Of a DNA stretch of 16,220 nucleotides, positions 5,932 to 12,683 are shown piece after piece. How positions within the stretch are numbered: the first letter of the stretch is position 1; each line of letters starts with the position of its first letter. The notes under the pieces are model-generated. The model ran no database searches, was not told where the DNA came from, and worked only from the letters and a program-made list of their open reading frames with translations. The translations under genes and the position numbers were made by a program. The stretch spans positions 1-16,220 of the forward strand of contig JAEEYY010000276.1 of the NCBI GenBank assembly GCA_016288355.1. Direction: 5' to 3'. Origin of the DNA: Synergistes sp. GTDB taxonomy: Bacteria; Synergistota; Synergistia; Synergistales; Synergistaceae.

Positions 5932-7674
5932 CTATTCCGCCGGATCGTCTTTGTAGCCGTCTATATGGAGACGTGTAAGCAGGACATGCCATACGAAAAG
6001 AGGAAGCTTCGAAAGTCTTCTCCAGCGCCATGGCTCCTGTATGACCCTGTAGAGCCATTCAAGGCATAAAGACTGCCATATCTTCGGCGCGCGCTTGAGG
6101 TTGCCTGATATGACGTCCATGCTGCCGCCTATTCCCATCCCCACCACGGCGCCTGTCTGCTCAAAACACTCGTCGAGCCAGTATTCCTGCTTAGGAACGC
6201 CCAGCCCGACAAAGAGAAAATCGGTGCCGGCCGCTTTTATCGCATCGCATATGGCGTCTGTTTCTTCTGACTTGAAAAAGCCGTCGCGGGTACCTGCCAC
6301 GATAAGGCGCGGGAATTTTTCGGTCAGCTTTTTAACCGCTTTCTCGGCTACCCCGGGTTCCCCTCCGAGAAACCATACTTTCCATCCGTTCTGCTCGGCA
6401 AGGCGGCAGAGATGTTCGGTGAACTCCACGCCGGGGATGCGCTCCTGAACGGGGGTACCGTTGATCTTAAGCGCCGCGGCAAGCCCTGCTCCGTCCGGCA
6501 GCACAAGCCCGGCCGAACGCACGATCTTTCTGTATCTTTTATCAGTCCTGCTCCTGAGAGCGGCAAGCGCATCAGGAGTGACCACTATATGCGGCGCGCG
6601 TTCGGAATTCATCCAGTGCTGCACGCGCGACAGCGCATAATTCAGAGATATGTTGTCGACCGTGATGCCCCACAGATGAGGGCGCCTGCATTCGTCGTTC
6701 ATTCTGCCGCGCTGATATTTGAAGGTATATCCGGCCCATATCACTCCAAAGAGAACTATCAGCACGGAAATGAGATAGAAAAAGTCAGGGAAGCCTATCT
6801 GCATCGCCGATACTATGCATCCTAAAAGCGCACACACCGCGACGACGATATGTATCGCGACCGGGTGAGAATATCCTTTTGTTATCAGCTTCCTGTAGAG
6901 CATGAGGTTTGCCGGCGGCCTTGAAGAAAAGAACGCGCTCACCACGCCCATCGAGGCTTCCGTTATCGGAAGTGCGAAGAAGCCCAGCGGCAGCAGGGAG
7001 AGCGTGTAGAAGGTGATGCCTTTGCTCACGCCGAGAATGGAAAGACCGGCAAAAAGCGTTCCCCAAAGCCCGGTGAGCGGCTCGGTGAGGCGGCGGTAAG
7101 CGTAAATATGGCGTTCCCAGAAAACGATAAGCATCACAAGACCTATGACACAGATCTGTGAAGCGTTTCTCAGGCTCTGCGAAGAAGTGAGTATAACAAC
7201 GGAGATCATCGTCCAGCTCACTGTGAGAAGAAGCCCGCAGAGGCCGGGGATCTCGTCTATCTCCTGGAAAAATATCGGGAATATGCCGACCCATATCGTG
7301 CTTATCGCTACTGAAGCGAAATATGAAAGGTAATAATACTGCCCTCCCGAATACTCAACGAATGCGATGCGCGGGCCGAAGACCGAGAAGACAAAGCCGA
7401 TCATAAAGTAGATCAGGCGCAGGTTCTTGGCACGCATGACCCTCTGGCAGAAGCCGACGCAGGCCGATGCGACGCCTGCGGCAACAGTGATGCGGAGAGA
7501 TCCGTCAGGCATCCATATACCGCAGAGAGCCCATGCGCCTATCAATGTTATGTCTTTGAGGTAGTAATACTGGTCACGCTCCAGGTATTTTTTGAAAAAC
7601 TTCTGAATCATGACACAGATCAGCGCGACCATTACTATCATGATCACGGTGGTGCCGTTTGTGCCGCCTATCAT
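5932..7674 (-). CDS. WecG/TagA/CpsF glycosyltransferase fused to a degenerate MraY/WecA-like membrane domain
   Basis: The C-terminal part (about 335-580) is a WecG/TagA/CpsF glycosyltransferase. These enzymes add a sugar such as ManNAc or ManNAcA to GlcNAc-diphospho-undecaprenol. Motifs seen are VTPDALAAL (365-373), VLPDGAGL with candidate catalytic Asp394, GGEPGVAEKA (437-446), GLGVPKQEYW (490-499), GIGGSMDVISGNLKRAP (514-530) and LEWLYRVIQEPWRWRR (538-553). The first 320 residues are about ten hydrophobic segments. Their pattern follows MraY/WecA phosphosugar transferases, for example TIWVG then IDEIPGLCGLL, and LPITEASMGVV then ANLMLYRKLITKGYS. The family's catalytic aspartates, asparagines and histidines are missing. 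I chose ATG 7674 (580 aa), with GGGAG about 11 bases upstream, over TTG 7695, which would add seven residues and has no ribosome site. It is the first gene of unit A. The C-terminal function is firm; the nature of the N-terminal domain is inference. Confidence 0.88.
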   Translation of the reverse strand: MIGGTNGTTVIMIVMVALICVMIQKFFKKYLERDQYYYLKDITLIGAWALCGIWMPDGSLRITVAAGVASACVGFCQRVMRAKNLRLIYFMIGFVFSVFGPRIAFVEYSGGQYYYLSYFASVAISTIWVGIFPIFFQEIDEIPGLCGLLLTVSWTMISVVILTSSQSLRNASQICVIGLVMLIVFWERHIYAYRRLTEPLTGLWGTLFAGLSILGVSKGITFYTLSLLPLGFFALPITEASMGVVSAFFSSRPPANLMLYRKLITKGYSHPVAIHIVVAVCALLGCIVSAMQIGFPDFFYLISVLIVLFGVIWAGYTFKYQRGRMNDECRRPHLWGITVDNISLNYALSRVQHWMNSERAPHIVVTPDALAALRSRTDKRYRKIVRSAGLVLPDGAGLAAALKINGTPVQERIPGVEFTEHLCRLAEQNGWKVWFLGGEPGVAEKAVKKLTEKFPRLIVAGTRDGFFKSEETDAICDAIKAAGTDFLFVGLGVPKQEYWLDECFEQTGAVVGMGIGGSMDVISGNLKRAPKIWQSLCLEWLYRVIQEPWRWRRLSKLPLFVWHVLLTRLHIDGYKDDPAE

Positions 7675-7748
7675 ATAAAGCCATTCTCCCGTCAAAAATA
7701 ATAAAGCCGTTTACCGTGTTCACCGTCTAAAAAATAAAGCCGTTTTCC
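7675..7748 (-). repeat. Imperfect direct repeats upstream of the wecG-like gene
   Basis: Plus-strand positions 7689-7715 and 7723-7748 are near-copies 34 bp apart. Both run CCGTC, an A-rich tract, then ATAAAGCCGTTT and CC. A third partial copy, ATAAAGCCATTCTCCCGTC, covers 7675-7692 and reaches the ribosome site and start codon. On the minus strand each unit reads roughly AACGGCTTTATT followed by T-rich sequence and GACGG. The region also holds possible but weak minus-strand promoter boxes (TTGTTT, 17 bases, TTTATT). The repeat could be a regulator-binding site or the product of slippage; the sequence alone does not decide. Confidence 0.5.
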
Positions 7749-7795
7749 TATCAAAAAACAACGCTTCTGTTCATATATATCCTACCATAAAACAA

Positions 7796-7826
7796 GGAAG
7801 CCGCAAGGTTTTTACCTGCGGCTTCC
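7796..7826 (-). terminator. Terminator after serS
   Basis: Inverted arms GGAAGCCGCAAGG (7796-7808) and CCTGCGGCTTCC (7815-7826) pair over 12 bases with one bulge and a six-base loop. Reading leftward on the minus strand the stem is followed by TTGTTTTATGG. A T-run also flanks it on the plus strand (7830-7835), so it could work in both directions, but no plus-strand gene ends here. It marks the end of unit B, 23 bp past the serS stop. Confidence 0.8.
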
Positions 7827-7848
7827 GAATTTTTTATACTAATTTTCG

Positions 7849-9123
7849 TTATGCGCTTATTTTTTCCATGCCGCCCATGTAAGGACGGAGCGCTTCGGGT
7901 ATCGTGACCGATCCGTCGCTGTTCTGGTAGTTTTCTATGACCGCTATCAGAGTGCGCCCTATTGCGAGCCCCGAGCCGTTCAGCGTGTGCACGAAGCGCG
8001 CTTTGCCGCCGTCCGCAGGTTTGTATTTGAGCCCCATGCGGCGAGCCTGGAAATCCTCACAGTTGCTGCAGGAGCTGATCTCGCGGTATGTGTGCTGCGA
8101 GGGCAGCCAGACCTCGAGGTCGTATGTCTTGGCCGCTCCGAAGCCCATATCACCGGTGCAGAGGACTATGACCCTGTAGGGTATGCCCAGCAGCTGCAGG
8201 ACCTTTTCGGCGCAGCCGGTCATGTGCTCCAGTTCGTCATAGCTCTTTTCGGGCACTGATATCTTAACCATTTCGACCTTGTCGAACTGGTGCTGGCGCA
8301 GCATGCCGCGCATATCGCGCCCGTAGCTGCCTGCCTCGCGGCGGAAGCATGGTGTGAACGCGCAGAGGTACTTCGGAAGGTCGGCTTCTTTCAGCGTCTC
8401 GCCTGAGTAGAGATTGGTAAGAGGCACCTCCGCGGTCGGAATCAGCCAGAGATCGTCATTCACGCAGCGGTACAGATCCTCGGCGAACTTCGGCAGCTGC
8501 CCTGTGCCGGTCATCGTCTTTGTGTTTACGAGAACAGGCGGCGCCACTTCGGTAAAGCCGTGCTGCGTCGTATGCAGGTTCAGCATAAAATTCATGATCG
8601 CGCGCTCAAGAGCGGCTCCGGCGCCTTTCAATACCGTGAAGCGGCTCTCGGCGAGCTTGACTGCGCGGTCAAAATCCATGATGCCGAGCGCTTCGCCTAT
8701 CTCCCAGTGCGGTTTCGGCTCAAAGTCAAACTCTCTCGGGGCGCCCCAGCGGCGCATCTCGACGTTGTCATTTTCGTCCTTTCCCCTGGGTACGCTTTCG
8801 TGCGGACGGTTCGGTATACTGAGCGCAAGTTCGTCAAGCTCTTTCTGGATCACGGCCACTTCGCCGTCCAGTTTGCTTATCTCGTCTCCGAGCTGACGGA
8901 TCGCCTCCTGAAGTTCATCGGTGTTCTCTCCGTTTCTTTTCTTGATACCGACTTCTTTCGAACCGCTGTTGCGGCGTTCCTTCAGTTTCTCGACTTTGAG
9001 CAGTATATTTCTGCGGTCTTCATCAAGCTTTATATAGCGGTCGAGCGGAAACGCGTTATTGCGCGATGCAAGCATGTCAGCAGTCTCGCTGTAATGCTCG
9101 CGTACCCATTTCATATCAAGCAT
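7849..9123 (-). CDS. serS: Seryl-tRNA synthetase
   Basis: SerS activates serine with ATP and charges tRNA-Ser (and tRNA-Sec where present). The 424-residue length is normal. The N-terminal two-helix coiled-coil arm that grips the long variable arm of tRNA-Ser spans about 30-105. The class II core follows, with motif 2 around FRREAGSYGRDMRGMLRQHQ and motif 3 around NGSGLAIGRTLIAVIENYQ. TAEVPLTNLY, which binds serine, is also present. The ATG (9123-9121) shares one base with the ribH stop in the arrangement TGATG, and GGAGGGG lies 11 bases upstream within ribH, so translation is probably coupled. It is the last gene of unit B. No T-box leader is visible. Confidence 0.98.
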   Translation of the reverse strand: MLDMKWVREHYSETADMLASRNNAFPLDRYIKLDEDRRNILLKVEKLKERRNSGSKEVGIKKRNGENTDELQEAIRQLGDEISKLDGEVAVIQKELDELALSIPNRPHESVPRGKDENDNVEMRRWGAPREFDFEPKPHWEIGEALGIMDFDRAVKLAESRFTVLKGAGAALERAIMNFMLNLHTTQHGFTEVAPPVLVNTKTMTGTGQLPKFAEDLYRCVNDDLWLIPTAEVPLTNLYSGETLKEADLPKYLCAFTPCFRREAGSYGRDMRGMLRQHQFDKVEMVKISVPEKSYDELEHMTGCAEKVLQLLGIPYRVIVLCTGDMGFGAAKTYDLEVWLPSQHTYREISSCSNCEDFQARRMGLKYKPADGGKARFVHTLNGSGLAIGRTLIAVIENYQNSDGSVTIPEALRPYMGGMEKISA

Positions 9124-9608
9124 CAGTCTTTTTTCCCCTCCATAGAGCGTATCTCTTTCATCAGCTTGGCAGTCTCAAGCGCAGCCAATGCCGCGTCGGT
9201 GCCTTTGTTTCCGGCTTTGCTGCCGGCACGAATCAACGCCTGCTCCAGATTGTCGCAGGTAAGTATACCGAAGGATACAGGCAGACGGTATTCGAGTCCC
9301 ACGAGGGCAAGTCCCTTCGCCGCTTCACCGGCGACATACTCATGGTGAGTCGTATCGCCGCGGATAACGGCTCCCAGAGTGATTATCGCGTCATATTTGC
9401 CAAGCAGCGCTATCTCTTTGGCCGCCACCGGCTGTTCCCACGCGCCGGGCACCCAGAAAAGGTCTATGTCCTGATAGCTGACTCCGTGGCGCGTCAGCGC
9501 GTCCTTTGCCCCTTCGATAAGCTTTGATGTTATAAGTTCGTTAAAACGGGACGCTATTATCGCAAAGCGCAGGCCGCTTCCCAGCATATCTCCCTGAATC
9601 GTGCGCAT
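9123..9608 (-). CDS. ribH: 6,7-dimethyl-8-ribityllumazine synthase
   Basis: RibH condenses 5-amino-6-ribitylaminouracil with dihydroxybutanone phosphate to give lumazine, the direct riboflavin precursor, usually in a 60-subunit shell. The 161-residue length is typical. Motifs are SRFNELIT (20-27, Phe22 stacking on substrate), VPGAWEQP (53-60), GAVIRGDTTHHEYV (79-92) with His88 or His89 as the acid-base residue, PVSFGILTCDNLEQA (110-124) and RAGSKAGNKG (127-136). GAWEQP and THHEYV replace the commoner GAFE-P and PHFDY/THYDYV but keep the pocket. The ATG at 9608 has GGGGGA about eight bases upstream. It lies 44 bp downstream of ribBA and overlaps serS by one base. Confidence 0.97.
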   Translation of the reverse strand: MRTIQGDMLGSGLRFAIIASRFNELITSKLIEGAKDALTRHGVSYQDIDLFWVPGAWEQPVAAKEIALLGKYDAIITLGAVIRGDTTHHEYVAGEAAKGLALVGLEYRLPVSFGILTCDNLEQALIRAGSKAGNKGTDAALAALETAKLMKEIRSMEGKKD

Positions 9609-9652
9609 GATCTTCTTCCCCCTTGTCTTTTCTGTTCTTTAAAATTTAAAAA

Positions 9653-10900
9653 CTAACGGCTGCTGTTTCCGAAATTCTTGCAGTCGTACTGCATCCTGTT
9701 GTTCAGAAGATGTCCCATCTTGCAGATCTTTGTGTTCATATAGCGCTCGTTATACGGGTTGGGAGCGATCTCTATCGGGACGCGCTCCGTGATCTCAAGC
9801 CCGTAGCCGGCAAGACCTGTGATCTTTACAGGGTTGTTGGTCATCAGACGCAGCTTTTTCAGTCCGAGATCCGCGAGTATCTGTGCGCCTATGCCGTAGT
9901 CACGCTGATCCGCCGCGTATCCCAGCGCAATATTTGCTTCTACGGTATCAAGCCCCTTGTCCTGAAGTTCGTAAGCCTTCAGCTTTGCAAGCAGACCTAT
10001 GCCGCGCCCTTCCTGGCGAAGATAAAGAAGAACTCCGCGTCCCTCTTTTTCTATCATGTTCATCGCCGTGTGAAGCTGCGGGCCGCAGTCGCAGCGAAGC
10101 GATCCCAAAAGGTCGCCGGTGAAGCATTCGGAATGCACGCGCGTAAGCACGGGCTCATCTCCGGATATATCTCCCTTTACGAGGGCAAGATGCACCGCTC
10201 CGGGGTTGTCGCCGTAGGGGCTGGTATAGACATGGCAGATAAATTCCCCCCACTGCGTCGGCATTTTTACAGTGGCTTCCTTTTTGACGAATTTTTCGCG
10301 AATGACCCTGTAGCGGATAAGCTTTTCGACGGAGGTGATCTTAAGGCCTTCCCTTTTTGCGAACTCAATGAGCTGCGGGAGCCGGGCCATCGTGCCGTCT
10401 TCATTTATGACCTCGCAGATGACGCCGGCGGGGTTTAGGCCGGCAAGGCGCGTAAGGTCGACTGCCGATTCCGTGTGTCCTGCGCGCTGCAGAACGCCGC
10501 CGGGGCGCGCGATCAGCGGGAAGATATGTCCCGGTCTGCGGAAATCACCCGGTTTCGAATCCGGCTGTCCGAGCGCATGGGCAGTATATGCACGCTCGGG
10601 AGCTGATATTCCGGTCGTTGTTCCCTGCAGATGGTCTACGGAAACTGTAAAAGCTGTACCGTGCGCGTCTGTATTGCGCTCTACCATCGGCGAAAGTTCA
10701 AGCCTGTCGGCCTGCTCGCGTGAGATCGGCACGCAAACCAGTCCGCGCGCTTTTGAGATCATGAAGTTGATATCTTCTGCGCGGCAGAAATCTGCCGCCA
10801 TTACCAGATCTCCTTCATTTTCGCGGTTCTCGTCATCTACGACTATGATCATTTTCCCGGCGCGAATATCTTCTATTGCTTCTTCGATAGTGTTGAGCAT
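9653..10900 (-). CDS. ribBA: Bifunctional dihydroxybutanone-phosphate synthase / GTP cyclohydrolase II
   Basis: This 415-residue fusion opens the riboflavin pathway on both branches. The RibB part (about 1-200) makes dihydroxybutanone phosphate from ribulose-5-phosphate. It has VVDDENRENEGDLVMAA (20-36, acidic metal-binding loop), RPGHIFPL (122-129) and AGHTESAVDL (140-149). The RibA part (about 205-415) opens GTP. Its zinc cysteines are at 259, 270 and 272 (SECFTGDLLGSLRCDCG), followed by RQEGRGIGL (295-303) and TNNPVKI (354-360). The frame is open for 11 more codons upstream, but GGAGGG five bases before ATG 10900 fixes the start there. It lies 29 bp after ribE. Both halves keep their key residues, so both activities are expected. 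Confidence 0.97.
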   Translation of the reverse strand: MLNTIEEAIEDIRAGKMIIVVDDENRENEGDLVMAADFCRAEDINFMISKARGLVCVPISREQADRLELSPMVERNTDAHGTAFTVSVDHLQGTTTGISAPERAYTAHALGQPDSKPGDFRRPGHIFPLIARPGGVLQRAGHTESAVDLTRLAGLNPAGVICEVINEDGTMARLPQLIEFAKREGLKITSVEKLIRYRVIREKFVKKEATVKMPTQWGEFICHVYTSPYGDNPGAVHLALVKGDISGDEPVLTRVHSECFTGDLLGSLRCDCGPQLHTAMNMIEKEGRGVLLYLRQEGRGIGLLAKLKAYELQDKGLDTVEANIALGYAADQRDYGIGAQILADLGLKKLRLMTNNPVKITGLAGYGLEITERVPIEIAPNPYNERYMNTKICKMGHLLNNRMQYDCKNFGNSSR

Positions 10901-10905
10901 TTTAT

Positions 10906-10911
10906 CCCTCC
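10906..10911 (-). promoter_or_regulatory. Ribosome binding site that fixes the ribBA start
   Basis: GGAGGG on the minus strand lies five bases before ATG 10900. It overrides the longer open frame that would begin 33 bases upstream in the ribE-ribBA spacer. Confidence 0.8.
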
Positions 10912-10929
10912 GTTGGTCTGCGGTAAAAA

Positions 10930-11595
10930 TCAACTCCAGCCGTATTCAGTTAGTTTATCCCAAGTAAGAGTATTTTTCATCTTTTCTCCGTCATTTTTTG
11001 AGGCATATCTGTCCGAAAGAAATTTTTTGATATATTTGCCTATCATATCGGTCTCAATATTCACGCGGTCTCCTGTTTTAAGAAGGCCTATCGTGGTTTC
11101 GGCAAGAGTCGCCGGTATCACACCGACCGAGAAAAAGTCTTCACGGGCGTCTATTACGGTAAGGCTCACTCCGTCTACCGTTACAGAGCCCTTCTCAACT
11201 ATCCCGGAAAGCAGATCTTCCCCGGCCGCGAAAAATATCTTCCGCGTGATCCCGAGCGTTTCTATATTGCGCACAGTGCATGTCCCGTCGACGTGCCCCG
11301 CTACCATATGGCCGTCCAGTCGTGAATCGGCGCGCATCGCCCTCTCAAGGTTGAGCTTCGTGCCGCTTCGTGCAGCTCCGAATGTCGTACGCATCTGCGT
11401 CTCCGGCATCAGTTCTACTTTGAACCGGCGAGAGTCAAAGAACGTTACCGTGCTGCAGACGCCTGACAGCGAGACTGAATCTCCGAGGTGCAGTTCTCCG
11501 GCTATCGACGGAGCCTCGACGGTCACTTCAATGACTTCCCCTTTCGGAGATATCGCCATGATAGTTCCGATCGTCTCTATAAGTCCGGTGAACAT
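10930..11595 (-). CDS. ribE: Riboflavin synthase, alpha chain
   Basis: Riboflavin synthase dismutates two lumazines into riboflavin plus the RibH substrate. The 221 residues hold two tandem lumazine-binding barrels. The first (about 1-90) begins MFTGLIETIGTI and has SGVCSTV and MPETQMRTTFG. The second (about 98-190) has GHMVAGHVDGT, DGVSLTV and IPATLAETTIG. The first barrel has SGVCSTV where GxCLTV is usual, a leucine-to-serine change near the substrate cleft. The C-terminal tail (about 195-221) is charged, as expected for the trimerising helix region. The ATG at 11595 lies inside the end of ribD (19-base overlap), with GGGGG eight bases before it. The gene is called ribE here; it corresponds to ribB of Bacillus and ribC of E. 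coli. Confidence 0.96.
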   Translation of the reverse strand: MFTGLIETIGTIMAISPKGEVIEVTVEAPSIAGELHLGDSVSLSGVCSTVTFFDSRRFKVELMPETQMRTTFGAARSGTKLNLERAMRADSRLDGHMVAGHVDGTCTVRNIETLGITRKIFFAAGEDLLSGIVEKGSVTVDGVSLTVIDAREDFFSVGVIPATLAETTIGLLKTGDRVNIETDMIGKYIKKFLSDRYASKNDGEKMKNTLTWDKLTEYGWS

Positions 11596-12683
11596 TCAAA
11601 AAGCCCCCTTATCAGAAGGTCGCTGCCGTATTTCGTGTATTTTACATCTTTAAGGCGGGGAATGTCCTCCATTTCCTGAAATTCCGCGCCCCCGGCAAAA
11701 GATCTCCCGTTTCCCATTATCTTTGGGGCAACGAAAAGCGCCAGTTCATCACACAGTTTACTGCTTATAAATGACGATGTCACCGAAGGACCGGCCTCGA
11801 TCATGAGATAATTAACGCCCATGCCGCAGAGCTCTTTCAGCACTTCGTCAAGAAATCTGTCACCGCTTACGTTTATTATCCTTGCGCCTGCATCCTCCAG
11901 CACGGCGGCTTTTTCCGGGGAAGCCGAGGGAAGCGTGAATATCACGGCGCCTCCTTTAAGTATCGCGGCTTCCGGCGGAGTCCTAAGGGTCCTGTCCAAA
12001 ATAACGCGCAGAGGGGACTTTCCTGCGGCATAGCGCACCGTCATCTCCGGATCGTCTGCTATTACCGTGCCCACTCCCGTAAGCAAAGCGTCGTTTTCCG
12101 CACGCAGTTCATGTACACAGATCCTTGCTTCCTGCCCCGTTATCCATTTGCTTTTGCCGTTTTTGAGCGCGACCATCCCGTCGAGCGAGGCCGCGCACTT
12201 TATCATCGTCCAGGGACGCCCCTGCTTCATCCTGCGCAGGAAGCCCCTGTTGATCCATCTGCACTCTTCTTCAAGGACGCCGGTCTTTACTTCAATGCCG
12301 GCATTCTTAAGTTTTTCGAAGCCCTGACCCGCGACCTTCGGGTTTGGGTCGGAGATCGATGAGATGACGCGTTTCGGCCTGAGCGATACCAGCATATCGG
12401 CGCAGGGAGGAGTCTTTCCGTAATGCGAGCACGGCTCCAGCGTTACGTATACGTCGGCGCCTTCTATATCGCCGCCAGCGTCGCGTACGGCTTCCACCTC
12501 AGCGTGCGGCCCGCCGCACTTTCTGTGCCAGCCCTTCCCTATTATGCTGCCGCCGCGCGTTATCACGCAGCCGACGCGCGGGTTCGGACTGCACTCCGTG
12601 CCGTTGGCGGAGAGCTCAAGCGCGCAGCGCATATAATATTCGTCTGTATTATTTATCGACAACTTCACCGCCGCCTTCTTCAT
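11577..12683 (-). CDS. ribD: Bifunctional riboflavin deaminase-reductase
   Basis: RibD carries out the second and third steps after GTP opening: deamination of the pyrimidine and reduction of the ribose to a ribityl chain. The 368 residues have an N-terminal zinc deaminase with HAEVEAV (His60, Glu62) and EPCSHYGKTPPC (Cys85, Cys94). The NADPH reductase begins near 147 and includes RPWTMIKCAASLDGMVA, SKWITG and LMIEAGPSV. The start is not certain. ATG 12683 overlaps uvrC by 35 bases with no good ribosome site, while an in-frame TTG at 12662 (seven residues shorter) follows GGCGGTGAAG. Either start includes DEYYMRCALEL, where the family homology begins. The overlap with uvrC and with ribE suggests coupled translation. 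No FMN riboswitch precedes it. Confidence 0.96.
   Translation of the reverse strand: MKKAAVKLSINNTDEYYMRCALELSANGTECSPNPRVGCVITRGGSIIGKGWHRKCGGPHAEVEAVRDAGGDIEGADVYVTLEPCSHYGKTPPCADMLVSLRPKRVISSISDPNPKVAGQGFEKLKNAGIEVKTGVLEEECRWINRGFLRRMKQGRPWTMIKCAASLDGMVALKNGKSKWITGQEARICVHELRAENDALLTGVGTVIADDPEMTVRYAAGKSPLRVILDRTLRTPPEAAILKGGAVIFTLPSASPEKAAVLEDAGARIINVSGDRFLDEVLKELCGMGVNYLMIEAGPSVTSSFISSKLCDELALFVAPKIMGNGRSFAGGAEFQEMEDIPRLKDVKYTKYGSDLLIRGLFECSPDL

Noticed and set aside
7675..7695. TTG at 7695 as start of the wecG-like gene
   Set aside because: It has no ribosome binding site upstream, and the GGGAG just inside it serves the ATG at 7674.
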